From positions 5,989,501 to 6,053,500 of the forward strand of contig NC_056760.1 of NCBI RefSeq assembly GCF_018687715.1: a stretch of 64,000 nt of DNA. The letters run 5' to 3'. Below, one piece after another: positions 9,419 to 21,400 of the stretch. Every line of letters begins with the position of its first letter. Within the stretch, counting starts at the first letter, position 1. Both the position numbers and the translations under genes were made by a program. The stretch is from Carya illinoinensis. Taxonomy: Eukaryota > Streptophyta > Magnoliopsida > Fagales > Juglandaceae. Under the pieces are notes generated by a model. It saw only the letters and a program-made list of their open reading frames with translations. It had not been told where the DNA came from and searched no databases.

Positions 9419-12400
9419 ATGAGTCAAGATTCGGGCCCTAAGGAAGCGGGGGAAGAGCCCGCGGCTTCTGAGTCCATTGAAGTTTCCAAGGGCGCTGAGG
9501 ATACCGAACCGGCTGCTTCCGCAGAGGAGGACGCCGTGGAGAAGCCAGACGATCCAATGGATGAGGACTCCGTGAGTCCCGCCACCGTCTTCTGTATCCG
9601 GCTTAAGCAGCCCCGCTCCAATTTGCAGCACAAGATGAGTGTCCCCGAGCTTTGTCGCAATTTTAGGTAATTTTTACTGATATTCTTGCCCAATTCAGCT
9701 AATTACGATGTTTTTGTTTTTTTGCTTTTTTTTTTGCGTTAATTTGGTTTTGATTGTGTTCGGCTTGAGTTTAGCGTACCCGTGCTTTCCGTACTGGTTG
9801 TTGTTTTTGAAGCTTCTATTTTTTGGCCTTTTTTTTTATTTTTTATTTTTATAACAAATCTCGTGGCCTTTTAGAAAGCAAAAGGCGAAATATTTCTGAT
9901 GGAATTACTTCCCAATCTTGTAAGTATTCTTGGAGTTTACCTCAACTTTCTAGCTGCTTTGAAAATTCGGAACAACTTCAAGGAGATCGCAAATGAAAAT
10001 AAATTGAATGAAGCGAATTACGATCCTAAAGCTGCGGGCTAGAATCGCTTTTTGATGATAGTGGAGACTAATGAATCTGTGAAGGTGCTTACTCGGCAGT
10101 TTTAATCCCGATACAGTAAAGTGATATCCTCTCTGCTCTCTAAGGTCTATGATGTAGTAGTTTGAATGATTCCATCCTATGCATTACTAAGTTGGAAAAA
10201 AGTAAAAGTTTTCATGTGAATTATGTGAAAATAATCACAAATGGATGCTTGCCTTATATGGTGTGTTTGGAGAAAAGTGATCGAATAGGAGTTTTGAGGA
10301 CCATGAACGGATGCTGGACGAGCTCAAAAATTTCTTTATTAATACTCTCTTCCTTTGGGCATCTTCTATAGACTAGAATGGGCTTAACTTTCACAATCTT
10401 CTTGAATCTTTTCTTCTTCTAGATAGTGTCTCTCTTGTATGCATGTTGTGTACTGGGTTGTGCCCTTTGCGCTTTCTAAGAAAAATGTAATACTTCAAAA
10501 ATATGTTGCAAATCATTGACTTCATGATAACAATGCCTTGTGCCAGTTGTATGATTTAAAAGTTCTGCTATATGACATTCCTGGTGTATATTTTAATAAG
10601 TAATAAGAAAGCTATCATTACAGGCACAAAAGGCTCAATAAATATACAAGTGAAAAATTAAAACTAAGATTTCGCTTACCCATCTGAATTCATATGCTTA
10701 TCTTAAACTGAGTTATATACTTTTTTATTCGTATGCTAGTGAACATTTTGCTATTTGCAATTTTCTAGTTATTAAGTGAAGTTTTGCTTTGAGATTTCAT
10801 ATTACTTTTGTTTGTCTTTCCAGTGCCGTTGCTTGGTGTGGGAAACTGAATGCCATAGCTTGTGCATCAGAGACTTGCGCAAGAATTCCGAGGTTGGTAT
10901 ACTTTTTTGAGTTGCCTGTGCCATTTCATCATATTATATAGATTATGTGTTAGAATTCTCAGAGACTTGCACAAGAATTCTGAGGTTGGTATACTTTTCT
11001 GAGTTGCTCGTGCCCTTTCACCCCATAGTATATAGTTTGTGTTATAATTCTTATGAAGTACTAATTTTCTTATGGTGTGATGGTATGCTTATAAGTCTCC
11101 CTATTTGTATCTTCATTTTGCAGTTCTACTGCAAATCCGCCATTTTGGATCCCCATACATACTGTGATCCCCGAGCGACCGACTGAATGTGCAGTGTTCA
11201 ATGTCACAGCTGGTATCTTCATGCACATTGCCACTTTATTTCCATCATTGAGTCGTGATTTTTTAAATTGTTCGATCTTGTTACTTTGTACAGCACTATT
11301 GCTGGTTCAGCATTTTTAGTGTGCTTCCTCTAGGAGGTCGGGAAAATACTTACTATAGGATTTGAAATCTAGGTGCTGACTGTTCTGATCCTGTGCTGAA
11401 CTGCTTCTGTTAGTATTGTTCTTTACATTTGTGCTGTGCCAATGGCTTTACTTTGACCTATATCTTCTTATTATTCTGCTTTTAAGAATCTTAAATTTGG
11501 GAGAAGCCAATGCTCTTACATTACCATTAAAAGGCCTGGGTTGGAGAGGAGGTTCATTTCAAATGGGGAGCTGGTGTAAATAGTTCCATGAAAACAATAT
11601 GAATACAGGAAGAAAAAGTGTGTACTTCCTATGTACTTGGGCTATGCCTATTTACTTCACTCCGTAAAATTTATTTTACTTATAGAAAAAAAGAATACAA
11701 GAAGTAAAAGTTGGAGATCTTAAACTTGCATGGTTAACCTAATTATGCATTTGTGCTGCAATTTGTTTGATATAGGAAAACCTATTTCAGAAATTGAATG
11801 AATAACAAGGTAAAATCTTCATTTTGGGTGCTCAATTTCTTGTAAGAATTTTTGTTGATGGGACATGGGGGAATATCATTATGAAAGCATATGATTTTGA
11901 ACTCTGATCCTTTTTTGATGCACATATATTAGGCCATGGTGATACCATGGGAAGCCCCTGAGTGAAAAACCCAACCTCAATGGTCCACAATTTAAATGGA
12001 ATTGTTTTATGCAGTTTCAGATGACCTTCAGTTCGTATGCTAGTTATTGAAGCAGCAAAATTGTATATATTGTTTACTATCTCTATATTTGACGGTGAAA
12101 CCTCTTTATATCATAAGCAACTTAGATGTATTGAAAACAATGTCTTATTTGTAGTTGAATTCATTGATGTACCTGTTCACTGCTGTTATCGCCACCTTTA
12201 TTGGTGCTGTACATATGGAATAGTGTCCAACTTTTATCATATGGTCTAAGTTTAGGATGCCCTTTTGGTATAGCAAGTTTAATTTAATGGAAATGGAATC
12301 CATTGTCATGTTATACAAGGGGGGAGGGATTGTTCAGGTTTTGTCACTTATGATTTCTTGCATTGAATACCTTTTCCAGATTCTCCGCGTGATTCTGTTC

Positions 12401-15400
12401 AGTTTATTGAGTGGTCTCCTACTTCCTGCCCCCGTGCCTTACTAATAGCCAATTTTCATGGGAGGATAACTATTTGGACTCAACCTTCTCAGGTAAGCTA
12501 CACTACTGAGTTAACTCTCTAAATACTTAAGTAGATGGCCTTTCACTAGAAAAGTTATTACCGTGGGTTCGCATAATGAAATAATGTTGGCCAGTGAGTT
12601 TGACTTCTTTTTGTTAGGCTCTTTTCCCTGTTCATGTGTTCTTTTGTCTATATATGTTTTAGCTGTTCTTTTGTTCCCTGTTTTTTTACTCCCTGTATAC
12701 TTGGGCTTTGCCTACTTCTATGAATAAAATTTCTTGATTACCTATCAAAAAAATATATTTTAGCTGATTTTCATTATTAAATACGGTCTATTCATTTAGG
12801 GATCAGCTAGTCTGGTACGTGATGCAAGCTGCTGGCAGCTTGAGCATGAATGGCGACAGGATATTGCAGTTGTTACAAAGTGGCTATCAGGGGTGTCTCA
12901 GGTATTTGGGCAATTGCTGTCTTCCGTGTATATAACATACGTCAATTATGTATCTATTAGCTCTGTATTTCATTATGTATTTTGGTGGTTGGATTGTAAT
13001 GTTTTAGCTGTACTAATGGTTGCCATTGAGCTTCTTGTCATGTGGACAGAAATAAGATCAAGCAAATTTAATTGCTGCCACATAGAGTTGATATATCTTG
13101 ATTTTGCTCTGTTATTAGATGCAACTTATGATAAGGCATAAATTCTTATAAGCTATGTTTTTTTGTACTTTTTTACTTATTTATTTTTACTTCTTTGAAA
13201 GCGCAGTATAGGTGGCTTTCCTCAAAAGCCGGTACCGCTGTAAACTCAAAGTCAGCTTTTGAGGAAAAGTTCCTTTCACAGCAGTCTCAAACTTCGGGTA
13301 TGTTGAGGAATTTAAGGTTTGATGTGCATCTTATTTTAATTTTTGGATGTGTGCGAACCTCAAAACTGGGTGGTTCAGATCTTGGAAATCAAATAAATTT
13401 GATTGTTACTGGATTTTTTTGTTTTTTGTTTTCAATAGTTCTATGGTTATAGTTTCTTAATGTTGTACTCATCAGGGTGAGCCTAGTGACCAAAGGGCGT
13501 TTTGGGATGAGCTTTAGATTCAGACATCCTGGGTTCGATTCTGCACTAGCATTTTCCCTGGACTACCTGATACATAGTTCCAGTAGATGGGTTCATGTAT
13601 CTGGGGTTTACTTCCCAGGGGTGGGTTTGAAGGGCCTTGCATGGTGAGGTTGCACGCTATAAAAAAAGAATTTTTTGAAGTTGCACTCATAACTATGCTG
13701 CCGAATGAGAGGATGAGATTCTTAATCCTAGATTGTTGAGAAGGATATAGTTCATTTTCTTTTATTGTTACGTATCAAAAAGTAAAAGTTTTTCTGCTGA
13801 TAGTTTTTTATGTTATAGCACTCAACCCTCCTTTTAAGGATGCTGTACACAGAAATAAAGTATTCTCTTTCAAAGTTATATATCACAAAAACTATGTGAT
13901 ATGAACAGAAGCTGAGAAAATTTAGTGGTATGGGCTTTAGTTTTATGGGCTTCCTCTATTGTACTGAATGGCACTTCTTTTACTGAACTTTATGCTGCTC
14001 TTAGCCTGTAGCAAGGCTCTTTGTATACCCCCTGTGTACTCGGGCCTTGCCCTTTTCTTGTTCTAATATATTTCCTTTTACTTATAAAAAAAAAATAAAA
14101 TTTAGTGTTACTTTTAAAAGGTGGGAGAAACTAATGTATCCATTTACCTCATTTATATGGGTACAACCGCTAGCACCATTACCATGATAATAATGAACGA
14201 TAATGTCTTCCCAATTAGTGGTTGTCTGATTTTTCAAACAAACATGTCTTAAATCTGGACACCGGCATCAAGAATGTTATACCTGATGCAATCTTTGGTT
14301 TTTGTTTCAGCTCGGTGGCCCAACTTTTTGTGCGTCTGTTCTGTTTTCTCATCAGGCTCTGTTCAACTTCATTGGTCACAGTGGCCTCCAAGTCAGAATG
14401 GTGTAGCATCAAAGTGGTTTTGCACAAGCAAAGGGCTTTTGGGTGCTGGACCTAGTGGGATAATGGCTGCTGATGCCATCATAACAGATAGTGGTGCCAT
14501 GCATGTGGCAGGTGTTCCTATTGTGAACCCATCCACTGTTGTTGTTTGGGAGGTCACTCCTGGCCCGGGAAATGCATTTCAAGCAACTCCAAAGACAAGT
14601 TCAAGCAATGGGGTCCCACCTTCACTTAATCCTCCCAGTTGGGCAGGTTTTGCCCCTTTGGCTGCATATTTATTTAGTTGGCAAGAATATTTAATATCTG
14701 AGGCTAAGCAAGGAAAAAGGACTGATCAAGATCTCAATGACACTGTACCACTTCATTGCTCACCAGTTTCAAACTTTTCTGCTTATGTGAGTCCTGAGGC
14801 TGCAGCTCAATCTGCAGCTACCACTACATGGGGTTCTGGGGTTACTGCCGTTGCCTTTGATCCAACCCGTGGTGGTTCCGTGATAGCTGTTGTGATAGTT
14901 GAGGGTAAATCTATATATTCTGACTTGAAATTTATTTATTTTTTATATTCAGTTTCGTGCTGCTGCTGAAGTGGATGCATTTGTTTATTGATGATATTTT
15001 TTTGAGTAATTCAGGGCATTGATGATGGCATGCTTTTCCATTAGTAACAGTTGCTTTGTAATTGATATAGATATATTTTATGCATAAGTATTTAGGTGTA
15101 ATTTTTTATCTGAGTGTCCCAATTTTCCCCCTTTCCGCTCTTATTCCTGTGTAACATACCGGTTAGTTTTGCACAACGTAGTGATTATTTTTCATGTTTC
15201 CATGATATGATCACACAACCAACTGAAAGAGGATAACCGGTAAGTTTTGACTTATGCCCTGTCCTCTATCTCATTGGCTTGGGCACCCTTCAATTTAAGT
15301 CTTTTTGATTGCTTCATAAAGGTTCAGAATATTGTGTGATCCTTCTTGTAGACATATAATATGTACTTTTTCTTTCATATAATTGTTTTTTGAATCTTTC

Positions 15401-18400
15401 CAACTTTCAAAAAAAAAAAAAAAAAAAAAAAAGTTGAATCTTTCCAACTTTTATTATCAAAAAAAAAAAAAAAATTGTTTTTTGAATCTTTCCAACTTTC
15501 AATTGTTCTGAGATGTGAGCACTTTAACAGACATGAGACATAAATACAAAACCTTATCTGCCATTTTTTTTTCAACAGACATAGGCATATGGCTTTCTTT
15601 CCAAATTTCACAGTCTTACATATCTGGTTTTATTTTTCTTTTCTTATTTTTTATTATAGTTAATAAGAGAATTTAAAAAAAAAAAAAAAAGTTAAGTATT
15701 TTCTTTCTTTTAGCATTTCTCTCTCCAAATATTCTCTCCGTACAACCAAAACCCTGAGGATGAAAAGTTTTACTCTTCCATTCTGGTGAAGCTTTTGTGA
15801 TTGTAGAGGAGAGTTAGTTAAGATTAGTGGAGTTATGAGGAAGCGGGTGGTGATTGAATCTAAGATTTTTGAGGTAGTAAGGGAGGGAAGTTGGGTTCAT
15901 CTTACTCAAAAAGGTTGGAAGGTGGTGAAAAAGGTTAGGCTAAGGTTAGGCACGGGAAGGTGGTTCTTAAAAGCTCTAGAGGATTGCTTGAAGGATGGTA
16001 GGAAGGAGTTTTTTTCTGGGCATAGAGAAGGTGATAGGGGGTATGTTGCACAGAAACGTACTAACTCTAGAGGATGTTTTTTAGAGCTGATGGAATATGG
16101 GGGGGGGGTGGATATCGGAACTTCTTGTTTATTCCAGAGGATAGGGAAGGAAGGGGGTGGAGGAAAATGGCGGAGGCACTGAGGGAAGCTGGCTGTGCTG
16201 GTGGTGCAGTTTCACAGCCATCACAAAGCTCTTCCTACGGTCTTACAGGAAGGTGCTCCAAGCTAGAAGTAATGTCAGGGGTTCACATCACTCTGAGGCT
16301 TTGGTAGGCGCTAGAAAAGGGGTAGGTATGCAAAGGGATGGGTTGCAGGCTAAGGGGGAAGCTAGTAGAGCTAGTGCTGGTCTGAATGAGGAAAGTGTGT
16401 TGAGTGCTTTGCAGGAGATTAAGTGTCAGGTTGATGCATTGCAAGTCAATATATGTTGGCTGTTACGGTGTGCTGAGGAGAATAAAGGGGTTGAAGTGGA
16501 GTTAGGCCAGATAGTGGGCTGTGGCCCATGGGCTGGAAAGCAGGGACAGAATGGGATTGGGGCTGGAAAACAGAGACAAGTGGGTCAGGGAGGAGAGGAG
16601 GATCCAAAGGGCAAAGGTGTGGTTCACGGGCTGGGCCTGGGCAAGGGAGTACACGGGCTGGGCCTGAGTAAAAACCCAGGCCTGAACTAGCGTGAAAAAG
16701 ACCCGAAACAGTGTGTTTCGGGTCTGCTTATCGAAGCCAATACTGTACCTTTAGGGGAGCCCGATACTACTCTTAGGGACCCGAGTCCTGGGGTGGTTCT
16801 GGCACAGAACCGGTCGATCATGAGCGGCGGCTCAAGCGAGGCCCCGCCGGTGGTTGTACAGTCGCCGGAAAGGGAGGTGGAGGCTTTAAGCAATAGGATT
16901 GAGCCCAATCTCTCCAACAAGGGTTTGGGAGTTGCCCAGGGAGGGTCTTCTTCGAGTGGGTCTTCACAGAATATTCCGGTGACCTGTTCTGAGCCACTAG
17001 AGCAGGTGACTACACCATTAGTTCAGTCTGAAGAGATACAAGAGGGCTTTGGGGTGCCGTGTGAGGGGATACAAGACAAAACAGTGGATGAGGCGGAGGG
17101 AGGGTGTTCTTCAGCTAAGGAGGAAGGTATGTTGATGTTGTATGATCCTACCAGTATTCTAACAGAGGAGGAGGAGGCTGTAGGAGAGGATCCCACACCT
17201 TTAAACGTGGTTCCCCCTAGTATTTCCACTGATTGGCTATTAAAAAAGGTTGAGGACCTTCAAAGTCGTTTGGGGATATCATGTGAGGCTGGAGCAGTTT
17301 GTTAATGAAGCCAAAAATTCTGAGTTGGAACGTTAGGGGGTTGAACGAGTCGAATAAACGTCTTTGTATAAGAGCTTTGTTAAGGCAATGGAAGGCGGAC
17401 GTCATTTGTTTGCAGGAAACAAAGCTGAAAATCATTAGTAGAAGAATTATTAGAAGCATTTGGAGTTGTCAATATGTAGGGTGGATATACTTACCATCGA
17501 AAGGGGCCTCGGGATGTATATTGGTTATGTGGGATAAGAGGGTTGTGGAGTGTACCGATGAGTTTATGGGGGAGTATGTAGTGGGGTGTTCCTTCAAAAA
17601 TTTAGAAGATGGGTTTGTATGGGCGTTCGCTGGGGTATATGGGCCTAATTTGGATAGGGAGAGGAAAAGGATGTGGGATGAGCTGGCTGGACTTTATTCT
17701 TGGTGGGAGGTCCTATGGTGCATTGACGGGGATTTTAATGTAACAAGATTCCCTACCGATAGATCAGGGGGGGACATCAAAATTCAGCAATGGTGGAGTT
17801 CTCGGACTTTATCTTTGAGCTAGGCCTTATGGATATTCCTCTAATGGGAGGGGAGTACACTTGGTCTAATAATCACACTTGGTCAAGACTGGACAGGTTT
17901 CTTATTTCGCCTTCGTGGGAGCTGCAATTTCCAGATCTGACCCAGAAGAGGCTCCAGAGGTTATGTTCTGACCATTTTCCTGTTTTACTAGATGGGGGTG
18001 GTGTGCAAGGGGGTAAGAGGCCTTTTAAGTTTGAAAATATGTGGCTAAAAAAGGAGGGGTTTGTGGATTTGGTTAGAAATTGGTGGAATTCTTGTGTATT
18101 TGAGGGTAATCTGAGTAAGGTGTTGGCTGGAAAATTGAAAGCTTTGAAGAAGGATTTGAAGACTTGGAATGAGCAGGAGTTTGGTGAGATAACTAACCAG
18201 AAAAATTGCTTACTGCAAGAATTACAAAGTTTGGAGGGAGTAGATGACGAGAACAACCGAAAAGAGCAAGTAGTAATTGAACTCGAAAAACTGACCTTAT
18301 TGGAGGAGATTTCATGGAGGCAAAAGTCAAGGGCTTTATGGCTTCGGGAGGGGGATAAATGCACTAAGTTTTTCCACCGCATAGCTAATGCACATAGGAG

Positions 18401-21400
18401 GTTCAATACCATTGAGTCTCTGAATATTGATGGTATTACCTCGTCAGATCAGGCGGAAATGAAGGAATATGTAGTTGAACATTTTGAAAACTTATTGTCA
18501 GAACCTATTGCATGGAGACCTAAGGTGGATGGCCTAACTTTTGAGAGTATTGACCAAGTTGGTATGGTGTGGTTGGAGAGACCTTTTGAAGAGGAAGAGG
18601 TACATAACGTTTTTAGGAAAATGAATAAAGATAAAGCTCCAGGCCCGGATGGTTTCAACATGGCTTTTTTCCAAACTTGTTGGGAGGTGGTGAGAGAAGA
18701 TGTTATGCTGGTTTTCCAGGAATTTTTCACTCATGGAAAATTTGAAAAAAGCCTAAATGCTACCTTTATCGCCTTAGTCCCTAAAAAGGCTGGTGCAATA
18801 GAGGTACAAGATTTCAGACCGATCAGTCTTGTAGGCAGTGTATATAAGTTATTGTCGAAGGTGCTGGCAAATAGAATGAGCACGGTAATGGAAAAGATGA
18901 TCTCTAAATCGCAAAATGCCTTTATAAGGGGGAGACAAATACTAGATTCGGTTCTCATTGCCAATGAATGTTTGGACAGCAGAATCAGGTCAGGAATTCT
19001 AGGTATTTTTTGTAAGCTAGACATGGAAAAGGCATACGATCATGTTAACTGGGACTTTCTGATGTACATGTTGAGTAGATGTGGGTTTGGGGTAAGATGA
19101 AGGAAGTGGATAGGGCATTGTGTGTCAACGGCACTTTTCTCGGTCTTGGTAAATGGAGAACCTGTGGGCTTCTTTAACAGTTCACGAGGGCTACGACAAG
19201 GAGATCCATTATCACCACTTTTATTTGTAGTAGTCATGGAGGCTTTGAGTAAAATGGTGACGGCGGTAGTAGGAGGAGGGTTTTTCTTTGGCTTCTCTGT
19301 GGGAGATTCACATAGCCAAACTACTATTTCTCACCTTTTATTTGCAGATGATACCTTGCTGTTGTGTGAGGCAAATGCAGGACATATTCAATCATTGAAG
19401 GCCATTCTACTTTGTTTTGAAGCTATTTCCAGATTGAAGATTAATCTTGATAAGACAGAAATGGTCGCAGTAGGGGATGTAACTAACATGAGCAGATTGG
19501 CTAACATATTGGGATGCGTGGTCTCTTCCTTGCTGATGAAGTATCTTGTGCTCCCATTGGGGGCTTCTTTCAAAGCTAAGTCTATTTGGGATGGGGTTTG
19601 GAAAAATTTGAGCATAGGTGGCCGGTTGGAAATAGGTTATATTTATCCAAAGGGGGGCGGCTCACTCTTATTAAGAGCACTCTCTCAAATCTTCCCACAT
19701 ACTATTTGTCTCTGTTCCCTCTTCCTGCTAGCATTGCATGTAGAATGGAAAAACTTCAACGTGACTTTTTATGGAGTGGAATAGGAGAGGAGTTTAAGTT
19801 TCATTTAGTGGGCTGGGATAAGGTGTGCAATCCCTTGAGAGATGGCGGACTGGGGGTTAGGAATGTGAGGATTCTTAATAGGTCTTTACTAGGAAAATGG
19901 CTTTGGCGATATAACAATGAGAGTGGAGCTTTATGGAAAGGGGTGATAGATTTGAAATATGGTCGTGAAATGGGGAGTTGGTGTTCAAAAGAGGGAAGGG
20001 GGTCCTATGGAGTGGGGTTGTGGAAGTTCATACTGAAAGGATGAGATTCTTTTGCTAGTAATACTCGATTGAGCTTGGGGGATGGAAGAAGGATACGCTT
20101 TTGGAAGGATTGTTGGGTGGGTGACACAGTGTTGCTGGAGGCTTATCCCGCTATTTACAGTATTGCAAGGGATCCAGATGCCACGGTGGCTGATTTGAGG
20201 GTAACTATACAAGGTTCACAAGAGTGGAATATCAGCCTAAATCGGGAGGTACACGACTGAGAAGTGAACATGCTGGTGGATTTTTTTAACTTGCTGTATA
20301 ACATTCCTATTGCTGCCACAACTGAAGATGTGATGATTTGGAGACCTTCTAGGAAAGGAAAATTCACGGTACGCTCGTTTTATAACTCTATTACTGGGCA
20401 ACAAGGACATTCTTTCCCTTGGAAGAACATTTGGAGGACTAAAGCACCAACAAAGGCTGCCTTTTTTGTGTGGACAGCAGCCTTAGGCAAGATACTGACT
20501 AATGATAATCTAAGGAGAAGGGGCCTTGTTATCACGGACTGGTGTTGTTTGTGTCAGAAGAGTGGGGAAACGGTGGATCATCTACTTTTACACTGTGAGT
20601 TTGCTAGAGACATATGGAACTACTTTTTCAGCAAGATGGAAATAGCATGGGTGATGCCAGGCCGGGTGGTTGATCTTCTGGCATGCTGGAGAGGTATCAC
20701 TGGGACACCACAGATTGCAGCTGTTTGGAAAATGGCCCCTATTTGTATTCTTTGGTGTATTTGGAGTGAACGTAATGAGAGACTTTTTGAGGATCATGAA
20801 CGTTCCTTGGAAGAGTTTAGGAGGTTCTTTTGGAAGACTTTGTTTATGTGGGCTATTGGGTTGGATTTAAATGGGCTTAGTTTTCATGATTTTCTTGTAA
20901 CGGTTACTAGTTCTTAAAAAGGTGTATGCTTTTGTATACCTCTAGTATACTTGGGCTATGCCTATCCTTTTATCAATGAAATATCATATTGCTTATAAAA
21001 AAAAATAAGAGAATTTTATTCCAAGTAAATAGGCATAGTCCAGGTACACAGAATGTATACAAGAGAATAAATACAAGCTAAAACAAAACATTACAAATGT
21101 TCCCATCCCTTACAGATTCGTTGCTCAAAAACTTAAAGTGCTAAAGGAAAACTCCCTAAGTTCCCCCATAGAACGTTTACAATCTTCAAAACATCTCCCA
21201 TTCCTCTCCAACCATAGGCACCAAAATAAACACAAGGGGATCATCCTCTACACTGCTGCACTGCCTCTACTCCCCACAATACCTTGCCAGCAAGCCAAGA
21301 AATCCACCACATGCATAGGCATCACCCAAGCAATGCCTACCCTTGGAAAAATCTTATTCCACAACTTCATATCGACCTCGCAATGAAGAAAGAGATGGTA

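Larger units (their letters stand above)
15675..21003 (+). mobile_element. Near full-length L1-type LINE nested in the tail of another LINE
   Basis: Flanked by the 13-bp perfect duplication AATAAGAGAATTT (15662-15674 and 21004-21016). Order: 5' leader, ORF1 remnants (15835-16690), ORF2 with AP endonuclease, RT and zinc-knuckle domain (17299-20917), a 3' UTR with the tail core ACTTGGGCTATGCCTAT, AATGAAATATC and a short A run at about 20998. It starts with a 16-A run just after the left TSD, which is odd for a LINE 5' end. It lies in the sense direction of MED16. Confidence 0.9.

Noticed and set aside
13525..13545. tRNA gene suggested by a GGTTCGATTC box
   Set aside because: No cloverleaf can be traced around it. 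TSDs and an A-rich end show it is a SINE.
17873..18412. Antisense 179-codon open frame over the LINE RT region
   Set aside because: Mirror of the ORF2 codon pattern. The plus strand encodes recognisable endonuclease and RT blocks.
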